Shown: positions 14,201 through 26,782, numbered from the stretch's first letter. The stretch: 64,000 nt of DNA from Andrena cerasifolii (GCF_050908995.1 NC_135128.1:10507114-10571113); one strand, 5' to 3'. The notes: generated by a model not told the origin, from the letters alone. Numbers and translations are program-made.

Positions 14201-15421
14201 TCGGCCCCTGTGTAAACTCGATGAAACGGAGCGAAATCGAGTGCCTGAAAGTACAAGTAACGCCAGGCAAATAATTGAACCTTGAACGAACAAGATTAAG
14301 CATTCATCCGACTTCACCTCTAATCCTTTGACATTCAATACTTTTAACCACCGCAGCGGGATTTCACGCCTTTGGATCGGTAGAAAAATTAGGTGCAAAA
14401 TTATTCTTAACTTAGAAATATGCGGTCAACCTTTTTTTATTTTAACGTGATCACACTGGGAGGATAAGCAGCGATAAAGGAACTATGTTCCAAAGTATAT
14501 ATCAAACAAAGAACCATTTAAAAAATGTTTCATTTGACACTTTTTATCCTGGTGACATTAAAATAAAAAAAATTAGATCTTGAATTTCTAGGTCAAGTAC
14601 AATTTTGCTCCGCCGCTGTGGCGGTGTTTACACAAAAATTCTATACACCCTGTACCATCTAGTAGCTTGCGAAATTTCGTCTTACATCCCAGCAGCTTTC
14701 CAATTTTCACCCCGCGTCTGTCTCCAAAGCCACCAAGCGTCGAGGCACTGTCTCGCATCCACGTTTACACAGACAGTGTCACCAACGTGACGGCAGCACT
14801 GTCAGCACTCCGGCGCCCGTTCAGCGACAGGAAACAAAGTGGGCGCATCTTAATGGATTACACTTGTAGGCATCGCCTACCGCGTGCCCGCGGGGCCCCT
14901 TACATCGTCAATTATAGTGTACGTTCGACGTATAAACAGGGTATTTTATTAGCGGTGCCGGCGAGCAACGGGGCGCGGCAGCCGTGCGTGCATCCTTTGA
15001 CCTTTCTCGACGGCCGCGATCCAAGGAGCGCGCGAGATGCCCCGCTCGGCGAGTGCTGTAAAAACGGAGGCAGCATTGTAGAGGCGTCGATATCGATCGC
15101 TTGCCGCGGACATTTTACTGCGGGGGATCGTCTAAATAAATTTCACGCCGCCAGATTACTCCAAGGCTATCCAGTTAACACATTATTGCACGTTTCGCGC
15201 TGCACGCCGATGGAAAAAAGGCGGCCGGGAGCGGTTTCCAGGCGACTTCGACGCCTGCATAAGCGCTATCGGCGCCCGGCGACGCGCGGCTCGTTCTCAA
15301 TGGCCCATTGTGTCGTCCGATCGGCGCGAATTTTTCGCCGGATCACCGACGGACTCGCGTGGCCGCCCTCGATAGGCAGCAACGGGAATAAATTAACGTG
15401 CCGGTTAAAACGTATCCCCTA

Positions 15422-15440
15422 GCGCGCGCGCGCGCGCGCG
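15422..15440. repeat. (CG)n simple repeat
   Basis: Uninterrupted alternating CG run of about 19 bp. Long CG runs are rapidly lost where germline DNA is heavily methylated, so this one and its partner at about 20482 fit a lightly methylated insect genome. They could also form left-handed DNA in vitro. Confidence 0.9.
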
Positions 15441-16312
15441 TATAATCGCGCGTGTCGTAACGCGGCCATTGTAAGCGAGAAACCGGCTTCAAGTGCGTCC
15501 CCAGGAGGAAGTGCCGCCTCGTATTTTCGACCGAGGTGTCGACGAGTTGTCAGCGCAGCTTTTTTTTTAAAAAAACGGCGAAGCAAATTGCAATCAAGAA
15601 GAATTTTTTAGCGTTCTCCAAGGGGGCCATTTTGAGATTGGAGCAGCCGGTGGTGTGTTTAATGAAATTTGTCATCTGAATGTTTAAACTGGTTCGATTC
15701 TAGAGGTCTGAATTAACAGCGGACTGTTTCGCCGCGAAACGGCCTAAGAAAGTATCTCGGGCACACCTTGTAAGTACGCTGCTGGACGGTGCGTACGAAT
15801 CTCGTATCTGCGGGAGGCTCGTATCGCAAATCTCGCGAGGGAAGTGGCAGGAGCCACGGCGGTTTCAGGTAGAATGGAAGTCGCCAAGATAGAAGACGGA
15901 AACGCTATCGGTGTTTCGGGTGACTAAGGGCGCCCCCGATCCCCCTCGTTCCGCAACGATCGCTCGAATCTCGGATCGCGATACGTTGCTCCCGGCCGCG
16001 AGTGTCCTGGCCTGCTGCTGCCGGCTGCCGGCGGCGCGGTTTCGCGCCCGATAAGTTATTCGCCACGGTTTGCTGGCCGGTGATAGGCGGGCGCCAAGAC
16101 CACCGACCGTCTGGGAATGTGTCCCCCATGAAATCGGGCCTCCGCGGCGCGATTTAAGCGGCACTGCATTATCGAACAATGCGTTCGAGACGGCCGGCCA
16201 CCGATAGACCGGGGACTCGGCTGTCCGGCGAGAGTCCCGCGATCAGGAAAAGGATCTCCCGTCGGTACTGTTGCCCGCATGTATTTATAGAAGGGACGTC
16301 CTTGATACTCGC

Positions 16313-16323
16313 GGGGGGGGGGG
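16313..16323. repeat. Poly-G run
   Basis: Eleven consecutive G within G-rich DNA on the plus strand (about 16311-16430). Its length is prone to sequencing and assembly error. Confidence 0.9.
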
Positions 16324-16931
16324 CGAAATTGGGGGAGATGTGGGTGGGTATGAGATCGAAGGGGATGCTGTGGATTGGGTGGCTTGGTTTGGGAGTTGAA
16401 GCTCTTGGGTTTGAGAAAGAGAATCCGGGAAGCTCGCTGATGGGTGATGAAATATTTAATTTTCCTTGAAGTTGCTTTTTATCTTGGGAACCTTTGTGTT
16501 TACTGACTTCTCAAGGCACGGTGTATCTTCTTAGGGGATGCAAGCTTTCGTACCCCATACGTAAGCCTCAAGGATCTAGTGGAGATTTACTATTTCTGGA
16601 TATAAATTTTATTAGAGTTGATGTAGTTGTGATGTATGGATCCAAGATGTCCTGATATTTCGTTAATTATGCGTGGAACACCTGAAACGCGTGTGTCTCT
16701 CGAAAGCACTCGCTGTACAGTTGCATTCAGATACACAGATTACACGCAGCATAATTAATTCAAACATTCTAGGGAGATCAGTAAAAATCTCTACTCCATT
16801 TGCGAGAAACCCTACATTCTACGTTACACGGTGTAAACACATATTAATTAACCGCACGCAAACAGAATGTCTGATATTAGCCAGCACGTCGACGTTGCAA
16901 CAAACTCGTTCCAATAAAACACAGATCAGCA

Positions 16932-17058
16932 GCTAATCTTAATCCACTAAGGAAACAGCATTTTCCACATTGGAATAAACGTATCCCTATAATAAACAAA
17001 TCAAAGGCTAATCTTAATCTATCGAGGAAACAGCCTTTCCACGTTGTGATAACTTATC
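16932..17058. repeat. ~75-bp imperfect tandem duplication
   Basis: GCTAATCTTAATC followed by AGGAAACAGC and a TTTCCAC motif starts at 16932 and recurs at 17007, a period of 75 bp. The first unit reads GCTAATCTTAATCCACTAAG and the second GCTAATCTTAATCTATCGAG. Similarity continues through the ATAAAC/ATAACT and TATC parts of each unit. Only two units are clear. No coding role is visible. Confidence 0.7.
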
Positions 17059-20000
17059 TCGGCGAGACCCAAATCAACAGTTGTATCAATCCACGAGCAA
17101 GGCAAACACGAAAATTAGAATTTGATTGGGCAGAAACCAACAGAAAGGTCTTTATCTCGCGCCGACCTTGATGGGCTACCTTATCGCGCAATCGCGACCT
17201 GCCATCGTGTTCTAGTAATTTGATTCTTAATTGCGTTGCAGGAGACAAAAGGAAGAGCGTCACAGTAACATGTTCCCGAAGGTTTCGCCGGTGGTTGCAG
17301 CATTTTTCAACGTGGCGGCTTACACACCGGGTCAGCGAGAAGTGGCTTTTTAAGGAGCGTTTTATTTTCGTGCTGGACGCGACCACCGTTAATCCCGACC
17401 TTCTTACCTCGCCGATGATCCTACCGATAAATTCCGCGAGTCTCGCGCCGAACGGCCAACACTCCCTTCGTACCATTATACGGGGCTGTCGAGCATTTAT
17501 TATCGCCGATAACGCTCTCCTCTGCATCATTGTAGCGCCAAGAACCGGCGCACGTGCGATCGAGTGCCGCTGATTTAAATGCAGAAACTTGGAGCCGCTG
17601 GACTAAATATAGAAGTCACTTCTGAGTATCGAAATGTTCACCCTCTATCGCTGAAATGTACTATGACCTCGCGAACAACCAGCTCAGCCCAGCCACTTGC
17701 TAGAAATGGGGAAGAAAAATCGTCGCGACAAGTGGTTTCCTAAAAGAATTTTAGATAATTCAAAATAGAGGATTCTCTGCATTCGGTATTATTCAGTTTG
17801 AAAATTTGCGAGCAAGTGATAGAGGGTGGCGTTATGGGGAAATGCGGAGAAATACGAATTTGCACGAATTAGAAAGTTGAATTTAAATGTTCACCAAGGC
17901 TCGGTGCACCGCTGCTGCTAGACCCCGTGCTCGTGGAGGTAAAAAGGATCAGGATAATCGACACCGTGGCTGGCTCGTTCGGCTTATAATCGACGCGGCT
18001 TCGTTAAACGGTGCGCGACGTGCATGGTAATTAAGCCGCGTGGCGTAATCCGCTTTAAAATCGCGATAAATCCAGCCCCACCCCCTCGTGTCAACGCGCC
18101 TTAAGAGCCGTACAATCACTCGCAACAATTATTTCGTGCCGCTCGAAATTAACAGCGCCTGAGAGTCGTTAATACTGCTTCGTATAAAATTACGAGAAAC
18201 ATTCAGACTTCTGCTAAATTATTTCTAACTCGCTTTGAGTCAATGGAACGTTTCTACATAGATCCCTAAATCAAACTCTTCCTCGTTCTAGTCCTCAGGG
18301 CTCTCACGCATGCATAAATGAAATCGAACTTCAAATATCGATTAGGAATCTACTTTCAACAACCCCTACCACATTGAATAATTAAAAGCAAAATTAAAAA
18401 CGCTGCTACTCCAACCCTCGAAACATGAAGCACTGAGGATACCTCCTGGAAGTTCATCAACTCCTCCCGATCACCTTCGTTTCTACCAGGATCGCACCAT
18501 CTAACGGTTTCACTCGCGGCAGGTTCTATTTCATCTGCCGCGCGGCGGTATCGCTCGAGGCCGATCGGTCGCCGCTGGTGCTTCGACGCCGGCGTTGAAG
18601 ATCGCCGAGCGCGATACCCCGCTTATACGACGCTCATAATCCGTCCGTACGGTCGTACAGCGTCGGCACATCCGCGTGTCCCCGCCCTCGATTCCCGCAA
18701 TTTATCAATTATCCAGCTTCGGTGATTAATCGACGTTTCGGCGTTCCGGTACGCCGCGACGCGGCCGAAGGAAGACGAAGAGCGGCTCGAGGGCAGAAAA
18801 TAGACCGAAAGGCGACGGCTGACGGGCGACATTCGTTCCCTACGCGTCCGTTCCCCGTGGATGTTGAGCGACGAGCGGATATCGACGATCAGACGTAAGT
18901 ATGTGCGATCGATGCCCGCGGACCGGCGTCCGGCACGATGCTCCGCCAGCGAAACGAATAACGCGCCGCGATTAAATCTATGGGCCTGCCCGCGGACCAC
19001 TTCCTCCCGGGGGACGTCCCGCGCGGTGATGTCGATGGATCGATCAGGGAACCCGGGAAACACGAGGGTTAATCTTTTGTCTCATTGAGGAGACGCGAAT
19101 GGAGTAGCTAGGTAGACTTTTATTTGTGCTCGCAGGTTTATTTTCTCTGGGTACCTGCTTTGTTGAAGCTGAAGACGCCTTCGAGGATTCACGTAGGAGT
19201 TTCTTGTTTCCGTTGGCAGCGCTGTGGCTAGGAGGAGCTTGAAAGTAGCGGTTAATTTTGGAGAATGTAGTTAGAGCATTTGTGTTGGAATGTTTTGATC
19301 GTGGGGAATTCTAGGAGGCCTTGAAGTGGGTGTAGAAGTATCTCGAAGGTGTCTTGTCTGTTGGAAAGGAGAGTTAAGGAGTTTGCACTTGGGGATCTGG
19401 ATGGTTTAGGATATTTTAGAAGCTCGGAGATCTATGTGCTCGGTGTCTATTAGGTATGAACCGAGTTCACCTTTAAACGGCCACCATTCACCGAGATCTA
19501 ATAAGTTACCGAGAGTTCGGGTCGCTGGGCAAACTTGTCGTATAAAATGTCGTTATCTATCAAATTCAATAACGGTTCGATTCCTGTGTAGGAAGGCTGG
19601 AAATGAGAGAAATAATTTACACAAACGGAAAGTCTAGGTATCACGAGAGCGTGGCAGGTTCATATACCACCTTCGAACACGGCCTCTATCAGATCTTGTG
19701 TTAAACGAGCGATACATTATTCGTTTTCGCTGGTCCTTGAAATTGATCATTCTCCTTTCCTCAATTTCTCTCTCTGCTTGCCCACCCCGGGTTCTAACCG
19801 CGCGCGTTGCACGGGGGAACAAGCGTGTAGTGGCGAAATGAACTCGTCACATGGCTCTCATTATGAGAACCGATACTTTCTAACCGTGGACCGTGCTGGT
19901 GAACTCGCGTAATCCAGCGACTGCTTCCCAAAGAAATTTATATTCTTAAGAAGGCCAGCTACGACACTCAGAAGCGTATATCCTCTCAGCTGCTCCGTAC

Positions 20001-20481
20001 TAACAATCCCAAAAGCAGATTCCCAAAGCCACCTGTTCTCAAGAACCAGGATCACCATCAATAACTCCGAAAGCTCGGTTGCATCCATCAATCCCCAGAT
20101 CCCTCATTAGGAAAATCTCGAAGCGCGAGTTCCCCAACCACCCGCTCTGAAAGTGACACGCTCGACTCTGGAATCAGCCTTGAAGCCACAAGTTTCCCCG
20201 GCTCCTCCAGAGAACCACTCGCGATAGCGAATTCCAGAGCCGCGTGCTGCCAGAAAACTACCCAGAGCCACCATTAATAACTATCAAATCAAGCGTGTAT
20301 CCATCGTTCTCTGAATTCCCCGTTACGAGAACCTTTGAGCACAGGTTTCTCAACCACCTGATCTTTTCCCCCGGCCAGCAGCCGTTTCCTCGATCGCCCG
20401 GCGCGCACCGGATTGCGTGTCCACGCAGCGCGTGCCTCGGGCGCGGGTGTGCCCTCTCGGCGCGGTAACACGCGGACCGTG

Positions 20482-20499
20482 GCGCGCGCGCGCGCGCGC
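20482..20499. repeat. (GC)n simple repeat
   Basis: Alternating GC run of about 18 bp in a CpG-rich block. It is the second such run in the window. Confidence 0.9.
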
Positions 20500-21082
20500 A
20501 CGCTGGGAACGCTATCGCCCGCGCTCCGGATCACCTACACGCTACCAGCGTCAGGAGGATGAACGTATCGCCGCGTATCGTCCAGCGCCGTGAATCCAGC
20601 CCGGTGCTATAATAATTCCAGGCCGCCGCTGGCCAGCGCGTGTCCGTCATTTCCGCGCGCGTGCACGTGCATCCGCTAAGGCCCGAGCGGGCTAAGTGAG
20701 CGGTGCTTTACGAGCCCCGCGTCGAGGATTATCGGAGCTGGACTTTCTGGCAGCGTGCTCCTCGCGGCCGGCGGAACCTCCGCGCGCATTGTGCACGCGC
20801 GCCCGCGCCCAGTAATTTATACCGTACGATTTCTATGATTTAGTGCGGCAGCTCGGGCCTTTCTTAAGTACCCCGCGCCTGACGTGTAACCATTTGTTAC
20901 GTTTCTAAAAGTGCCCGTGGAGCGTTGCGCCGCGACGTTGCGCGTATTTATTAAAATAGCAGGTAGGAGCAGGTAGACACGCTGTTGCGGCGAGTAGCTG
21001 AGGGAAGGAGGAAATGGGGCGTGGGGGAGGGAGAAGTTGCGAGGGTGCAAATGGGAGGAACAGAGCTGGAGATGGTTGCCGA

Positions 21083-21100
21083 AGAGAGAGAGAGAGAGAG
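21083..21100. repeat. (GA)n simple repeat
   Basis: Uninterrupted GA/AG run within a purine-rich stretch (about 20995-21115). Confidence 0.9.
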
Positions 21101-22676
21101 GGAAGAGAGGAGTTTGATAGTTAGCGGCATCTTCGTCTGTCTCTCCGTCGGTGGTGAGTTTATACTGGTAGTACTAGTCCCATTAGTAGTCGGTCGAGGG
21201 ATCTCCGCGCGCTCATAAGTTAGCAGCGAGCTGCCGCTGTTGACTTGCTCTTTGAGTAAGTACTACTCGGCCAACTCCCCCGCGCTCGATAGCGGGCCCC
21301 ATGTTCCTCCGCCCGTGTCCCCTCTTCCCTAGATCGTTTCGTCTCCCTTTCACTGCCAGCCCGATACGTATCCAGCTTTCCATCTCGCTTTCGTCGTGCC
21401 AGCCTAGCCGTGCTTCGCCCTCGCGGGGGAATATCGTCATCGGTTTCATTCGTCTTTTTCCCAATCCTCCCTACCCTTCCGTGCGCTCGCTCCAGCTACA
21501 TCTCGAACGGACGTGCATTAACGTCCTTCCCTCGGAATTTATTAGATTCCTCGATTCCAGCGCGGCGATCTCTAAATATAGGAGGTTCGCTCGTCGAAAA
21601 GCGCTCCTCCAGGCGATCCTGATCGCGGCGAGGACGACCGGCTGCGACGCGATAACGAGGACGATCCAGCCACGGTGCGCCGGCCGCTCGTTTCTACGTT
21701 ACGTGTCCGGTATTGGCAGTGAATTGTTGTAAGTGGATTATGGCCGATGACATTCTGCTCTGGTCGATTAAGCGAGGCTGCAAACGCGTTTACTGCCGAC
21801 TGCTCCGATGTACTGGAACATGTATGGCCAGTGGAAGCGGCCGGCAAGCGTTCTGAAGGGTATCTCGGTGGTTTCAGTGCACTGCGGAGTGTAATAATCT
21901 TAGCAGTGTCCACGGTCCACAGCAGTACTTGCGTCGTTTCAATTCTAAAGTGCACAAAGTAGGGGCAAACTTGTAGTACACCGACGTGAATGAAATAGAA
22001 GATTGGATGTCTTTGTTCGGAGACTTTGCCTTCGAGAAATCAAATTGGAAATTCATTGCATTTGAAAGGCTTTAATGATAGTAGGCCCCTTGGAGTGGGC
22101 TTCAACGATTGTACCAAGGATGCAATGAAAATCGCAGCCTTCCCTCGCCCAGACGCATTGCGTTCTTCGTGCTTACACTCGCCTCACTTGTCCTCTAGAC
22201 CAGACACTAATTATTATAATTAATTGTGCGCCGCCTTGAGCGTATCTCGCCCTGTTCCACCCACCCTCGTTTCCTACGTCAGCGCGCTCCACGTATTGTT
22301 TGCACTAGCATGAATAACTGCGGCTCCACGGTTCAATGGGCAGACAATGAAGAGCATGTTCTCGCTTCGTGATTCATTTTTCCAATCGTCCCTTCCTGAT
22401 ATGCATTGTCAATGATCGCAGTCGATGTTGTTGCGACACGTGTGTTGCTTCAGTAACGGTGGTATTCGTTTAAATAGATTTCCGTAACTCTCAAGTAGTT
22501 CAATTGTCAAATATCTGCAAGCATACAAGTACTCCCCAATAATTTATTTCCTCGAGATTAAAAATAAAACCGGGGTGTTTGTTTCGAGTTTCTCAGCCTC
22601 CAGTGTCCTCGCTGCGAATTTCTGAATTTCCAATGTGCTTGCCTCAAGTCTCCAAAGTCTCAGGCGTTATCCTACA

Positions 22677-23330
22677 TTAAGGGGAGGTTCCGGTCTAAAA
22701 GTCGATTTTCTTTTTATTTCATTTTTCGAATGTTCAACCTTTTAGGAATACTTGTTTAAAAGGATTTGTTGAAATTCGTAAAATTCCCGAAACAGTGTTC
22801 TCAAAACGGTGGGAGCTGTATCTCCAAAAGTTATTATCCGATTCGACTGAAACTTTTTTTATTTTGAAGAATATACTTCTGGCTAGGAGGCAAACCAGAA
22901 AAAAATACAAAAATTTGAAAATTTATAATTTTCCAAAGCGTTGAAAGAACGAAAAATATAGGGGGAAAGTGATTTCAAACTTCAAGTGCCGTTATTTTCT
23001 AAAAAAATGTAATTTTTGCATTTTTTTCTGGTTTCCCCCGTAGCCAGAAGTATATTCTTCAAAATAAAAAAAGTTTCAGTCGAATCGGATAATAACTTTT
23101 GGGGATACAGGTCCCACCGATTTGGATGAATTTTTTGACGCCTTGACTTTAACGACTCCCTAGTGCCGTCTGTAATCATTAATTATAAAACAAAAAATAT
23201 ATTTCTATAATATAAGACATCCTTAATACAATGCAAAAAGCCCCATTAAATTATATATAGTAGTTTTCCTTTAATTAATTCCTAAAGATCACCTATTTTT
23301 GGGGGGCTCTAGACCAGAACCTCCCCTTGA
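22677..23330. mobile_element. TTAA-type foldback MITE (646 bp)
   Basis: The left end GGGGAGGTTCCGGTCT (22681) and right end AGACCAGAACCTCCCC (to 23326) are inverted repeats with one mismatch in 16 bp. They are flanked by TTAA on the left (22677-22680) and TTGA on the right (23327-23330), read as a TTAA duplication with one substitution. A long internal inverted repeat pairs about 22830-22915 with about 23010-23110; both arms carry ATTTTGAAGAATATACTTCT or its complement. TTAA duplications are typical of piggyBac-like and Kolobok elements. There is no transposase frame, so the copy is non-autonomous. Confidence 0.8.
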
Positions 23331-25502
23331 GGTAGAAGGATTCTTCTGTGAGCAGACGTCAAGAATCTAGAAGAAGGTTATTAGTCTTCCCAGCTGTCGA
23401 ATTCTTCCTCGTTGGTCTCCGCAGACCAGTAGCATTCTTTCTTCAGGAACTCCTCCATTTGCCTTCTCTTCGATTACAAGCCACTTACATAACGCGGCAT
23501 GTTCCGTACCCCAGGCAACGTTGGCACGATAAAACGCATCCTTTCCTCACGTGACTATCGGTCGATCGATAAATCATGCGCATGCCACTTGACGCGCGTT
23601 TCACCGGTGTATATCGGGCCAGCCTCCTCGCTCGGGATCGCCTCGATCAGCGGGTCGATCGATCGTTTGCGTTCGGTAATTATATCGATTACAATCCAAT
23701 TACGTCGCGCCCGGGCGCCATTGATCGAGCGCGCGAAAAAAAGGGGCTGCCACTCCTGCGAACACCGACTAGGACATGTTAATCCAAGGTGCCACGTGCT
23801 CCAGCAGCGGCCGGTTCACTGGGGTTATTTCGAGTGGTGTTCTGTGTAAAAGTTGATATCTCATTTGAAATTGAAACGCAATCGAACCGCTAAACGATTT
23901 TCCTGCGTACACTGTGAGCCAAGAGTCTTGAGACCGCGTGCAGCATTTTCTGATTTATATGCAATCTAAAAGGAAACTGTACGGGATTTAAAGAAGCCTT
24001 CACCATCGATCTTCCACTGAAAATTTAAGGGATTTTATAGTAATCATAGTTTTTGAGGCCTGCCTTGGTTCACAGTTGCTTTCCACAAAAATCGGTAGCC
24101 TATTGCATACATCTAATATTCTAGAATACTCTTTTGTTCACTGATTAGAATTCTGAAAAGCCTCGAATGGTCCCCTTAAAAAGCAGAAACCGTAATTCCT
24201 ATTAGTACACAGACATCACCCTCGCGAAACGAAGCATTGCGCCTTTTCCGAGGCCCTATGCTTTTGCTCGACAGTGTACACGAAATTAAACACTCGCCGC
24301 GAGGAGGCCAGCGTGATTTCCATACACCCCACGAAAAATGATCGTTGACACCTGTAATTATCGTCGGCCAATTACTCGCGGCTGGCCGTTTCAGCTGGAT
24401 CGCATTCATACCGATTCCTTATCGAGATCTTCGTACGTTATCGCCGGTTCATTTTCTCGGATACGCCAACGCCGGCCGTATTTAATTACCGTCCAATGAG
24501 TCGGAGCTTATTACCCGCGGCCACGGGCAGCGGTCGCTGAACGGCGTTAGAACTGAAATCAATCTTGCTCGAGATCGATTAGGCGTGATCGCGCGGCCGC
24601 GCCGGTCACGGCTGCTCCGGCTGAATCGATTTGGTTTTTCGATTGCTTCGCGGCGGGGAAACTGGCTAGCCTTCGAGGATTATATTAGGTTACCGGTAAA
24701 AAATCCACGGAAATTATCTGCCCGCATAAAATGGCCGTGATTAGAACGGGCGGCGTCGGTGGGAAAACACTCGGACGCTGGGAAGCGTAGATCGTATCGT
24801 TTCACCGCGGCTCTCTAATTAAATCCCTGATTTATCATCCGTTTCGCGGCCGTTACGCTCGAAATTCGACTTCGCTCGAGCATCGGCCGTTTATGACGCT
24901 CGGCCGATGAAAGATTCGCTGGCCGAGCGTCCCCGATAAACCGGCCGATCTTAATGCTCGATCGTTCGCCGAGACACGTAACGTCGCCGCGAACGATTTC
25001 AGCGTACAAAGCGGTCCAATTAATGGCGCGATAAATCCGCGGATCGAGCGGCGCTAGCAAAAGGAGAAGCGTCGCGGGTAGTTGGAGAGCTTCTTAATGC
25101 TGCACCTCGAACAACGCGTAAACCTCGAGCTACGGCGGCCAGGGAGTGGAAGGAAGTCAGAGACAGGAGAGTACCTGCGCGTGCCACAATTCATGACGGA
25201 AAACGCGGTATCTCAAACGCGGCTAGGTGGTATCCGTGGCCTGGATACCGATCGACAGATACGTATCGAGCATCGAAGCGCGCGTGCAGGAACGCGCAGG
25301 GGCCCAGGCAATGAAATATAAGGGCGGAAACGCGGGCAATTAATAGCATTATAAATTCAGGCTTGGGTGACCGGTCTTGCTAACAATCCACTCAGTGGAG
25401 CGGGGCGGGGTTTGAGGTTTGTTTTCTGTGAAGTTGGGATGAACGGCGCTTGAGAATTCTCAAACACTTTTGATACTAATTACTTAAGAATTGGTGAGGA
25501 GG
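23331..25502. other. Gene-free stretch; CpG-rich block with inverted repeats
   Basis: No gene supported. About 24420-25060 is strongly CpG-rich with many TTTAT, TTAAT and CGATTA-like motifs. It contains overlapping short palindromes at 24881-24929 (listed separately). It could be cis-regulatory DNA, but this is inference. Confidence 0.4.
24881..24929. repeat. Overlapping, mutually exclusive inverted repeats
   Basis: CATCGGCCG (24881-24889) is the exact complement of CGGCCGATG (24901-24909), with an 11-base loop. CGCTCGGCC (24897-24905) is the exact complement of GGCCGAGCG (24921-24929), with a 15-base loop. The two stems share CGGCC at 24901-24905, so only one can form at a time. This could be a chance product of a CGGCC-rich block. 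Confidence 0.55.
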
Positions 25503-25725
25503 CAGCGGCAGATTTAAGGAAAAAGGCTCAGGCGGTAAACGTTCTGAGGGGCCCATTCATGGGGGAAGATGAAGAGGTAGTTTACTAAAAACGGGCTAAG
25601 TGTAATAGTGCCTACAGAAAAAAATTATAGTGTTTGGATAAAATCATAATTTTTTTTTAAGATGGTTTTATGGGATATTCTTGGGAAGGCCCAGGCGGCA
25701 AGCACCATTAATCCTTTGCAATTTC
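25503..25725. mobile_element. Diverged copy of the CAGTGGCGGA-type element
   Basis: Shares ordered blocks with the better-preserved element at 53497-53743: a start like CAGCGGCAGATTTAAG, then GGTAGTTTACTAAAA plus CGGGC, then TAGTGTTTGGATA, AATCATAATTTTTTTT, and GGCCCAGGCGGCAAGCACC. The right terminus expected from the other copy (AAATCCGCCACTG) is not recognisable here, so the right limit is approximate and the end is lost or diverged. No coding potential. Confidence 0.55.
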
Positions 25726-25789
25726 CCAAATTCTATACACAGAATTCAAGGAATCCCTTTCAACCTCTTTCGTCCAATTTAAGAACAAA

Positions 25790-26168
25790 CTGTGACGGTC
25801 GGAAAAGTAAGCCGTTTTTAAGAACTTTTTTTCAGGAACAATTTACCGTTTTCATATAAAATTTTGATTACCCACCTTTAGTACAATGTCTTAAGAGATT
25901 ATACAAAAAAATAAATAGGAAAGCATGCTTAAATTTTAATATATTAATTAATCTTGAATGTGTAACTATAGAACAGCAAGTCCGAATTAAAATTTCACTT
26001 TTTTTTATAAAATATACGAGTGTAGTTTCGTTTGCATTTTTGCTATTTACTTTTTTTATAGTCTCTTAAGACATTGTACTAAAGGTGGGTAATACAAATT
26101 TTCTATGAAACCTGTAAATTATTCCCGAAAAAATTCTTGAAAGCTGCTTACTTTTCCGGCCATCACAG
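25790..26168. mobile_element. MITE with ~110-bp inverted arms
   Basis: The left arm begins CTGTGACGGTCGGAAAAG (25790) and the right arm ends with the near-complement CTTTTCCGGCCATCACAG (26168). The arms remain complementary for about 110 bp; both contain ACCCACCTTTAGTACAATGT, or its complement, followed by CTTAAGAGA. The centre is AT-rich and unpaired. I see no clear target-site duplication at the visible ends, so no superfamily is assigned. It lies beside the 25.5 kb element and may have inserted into or next to it. Confidence 0.7.
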
Positions 26169-26782
26169 TGGTGTTCCCCCTTGAAGTAGCTGTTTATCCT
26201 CCTGTGCATCCTCGTCTCTCAACCTTCTAAACAAGGAGACCTGTCGCACAATTCTCTGATCTACCTCTTCGAAAATTCACTCAAGTATCGCTCATTCGAC
26301 CGTGAGCGAGATGGACGGTGGACCAGGAAAAACTCGATGCTCTATCCTCGTGCAACGGTGCACCATGGACAGGGATGGGTACCGGATCGTCATCGCAGGC
26401 CGACTGAAAGAGGCTCGTGCTATCAATGAGGAGTGTTTTACAATGTAGAACCAGTAATGGCGCGTCGAGCAGGCCTCCGCTCTGCGGGCGATATGCAACA
26501 AAACAATTACTAAATCCGCTTCGTTAGCCACCGCCGGGGACCGACTCCGGTTGCCGGGCGTTTCTCTCTTGCACGCCACCATAAGTTAACTCCCGCCTCG
26601 TGGCCGTTGCGTTGTTACCGGTATCGAAGCTGCTCCGGGACTCGCGCAGCTAATAGGCTGCCTGTAATTTTAATTAGATCAACACTCGACGCTGTATCCC
26701 CTTTCGATGCGTGTAGGGCTATTTTTCCACCGCAGGCCCAGCGATTTTTCCCCTCCGATCGCTTCGTGTGTCGGCGCGGTTT

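Larger units (their letters stand above)
9896..16931. other. Gene-free stretch with CpG-rich blocks
   Basis: No supportable gene. CpG-rich blocks lie at about 10840-11200, 13000-13430, 14790-15480 and 15900-16260, separated by AT-rich DNA (about 13500-13700 and 14400-14600). The longest open frame of the window (about 14667-15422, 251 codons) lies in one of these blocks. It is Arg/Ser-rich, has no recognisable domain and ends just before a (CG)n run, so it is best explained by few stop codons in GC-rich DNA. A lone ACACCCTGTA at about 14645 resembles the terminus of the 6.0 kb element, but no partner was found. Confidence 0.45.
17059..22676. other. Gene-free stretch with CpG-rich blocks
   Basis: No supportable gene. 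CpG-rich segments at about 18500-19060 and 20370-20830 hold Arg-rich chance frames on both strands. The interval 19880-20300 has loosely repeated phrases (CCACC, CAGAGCC and TTAATAACT-like) but no clear period. Simple repeats are listed separately. Confidence 0.45.

Noticed and set aside
14636..14660. ACACCCTGTA resembling one end of the 6.0 kb TA-flanked element
   Set aside because: No facing terminus within a plausible distance; the 10-bp match can be chance.
14667..15422. Longest open frame (251 codons, plus strand)
   Set aside because: Arg/Ser-rich, lies in CpG-rich DNA with few stop codons, has no recognisable domain and runs up to a (CG)n repeat.
19570..19590. GGTTCGATTCC, a tRNA T-arm-like sequence
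   Set aside because: No acceptor stem, D-arm or anticodon arm can be drawn in the preceding 70 bases.
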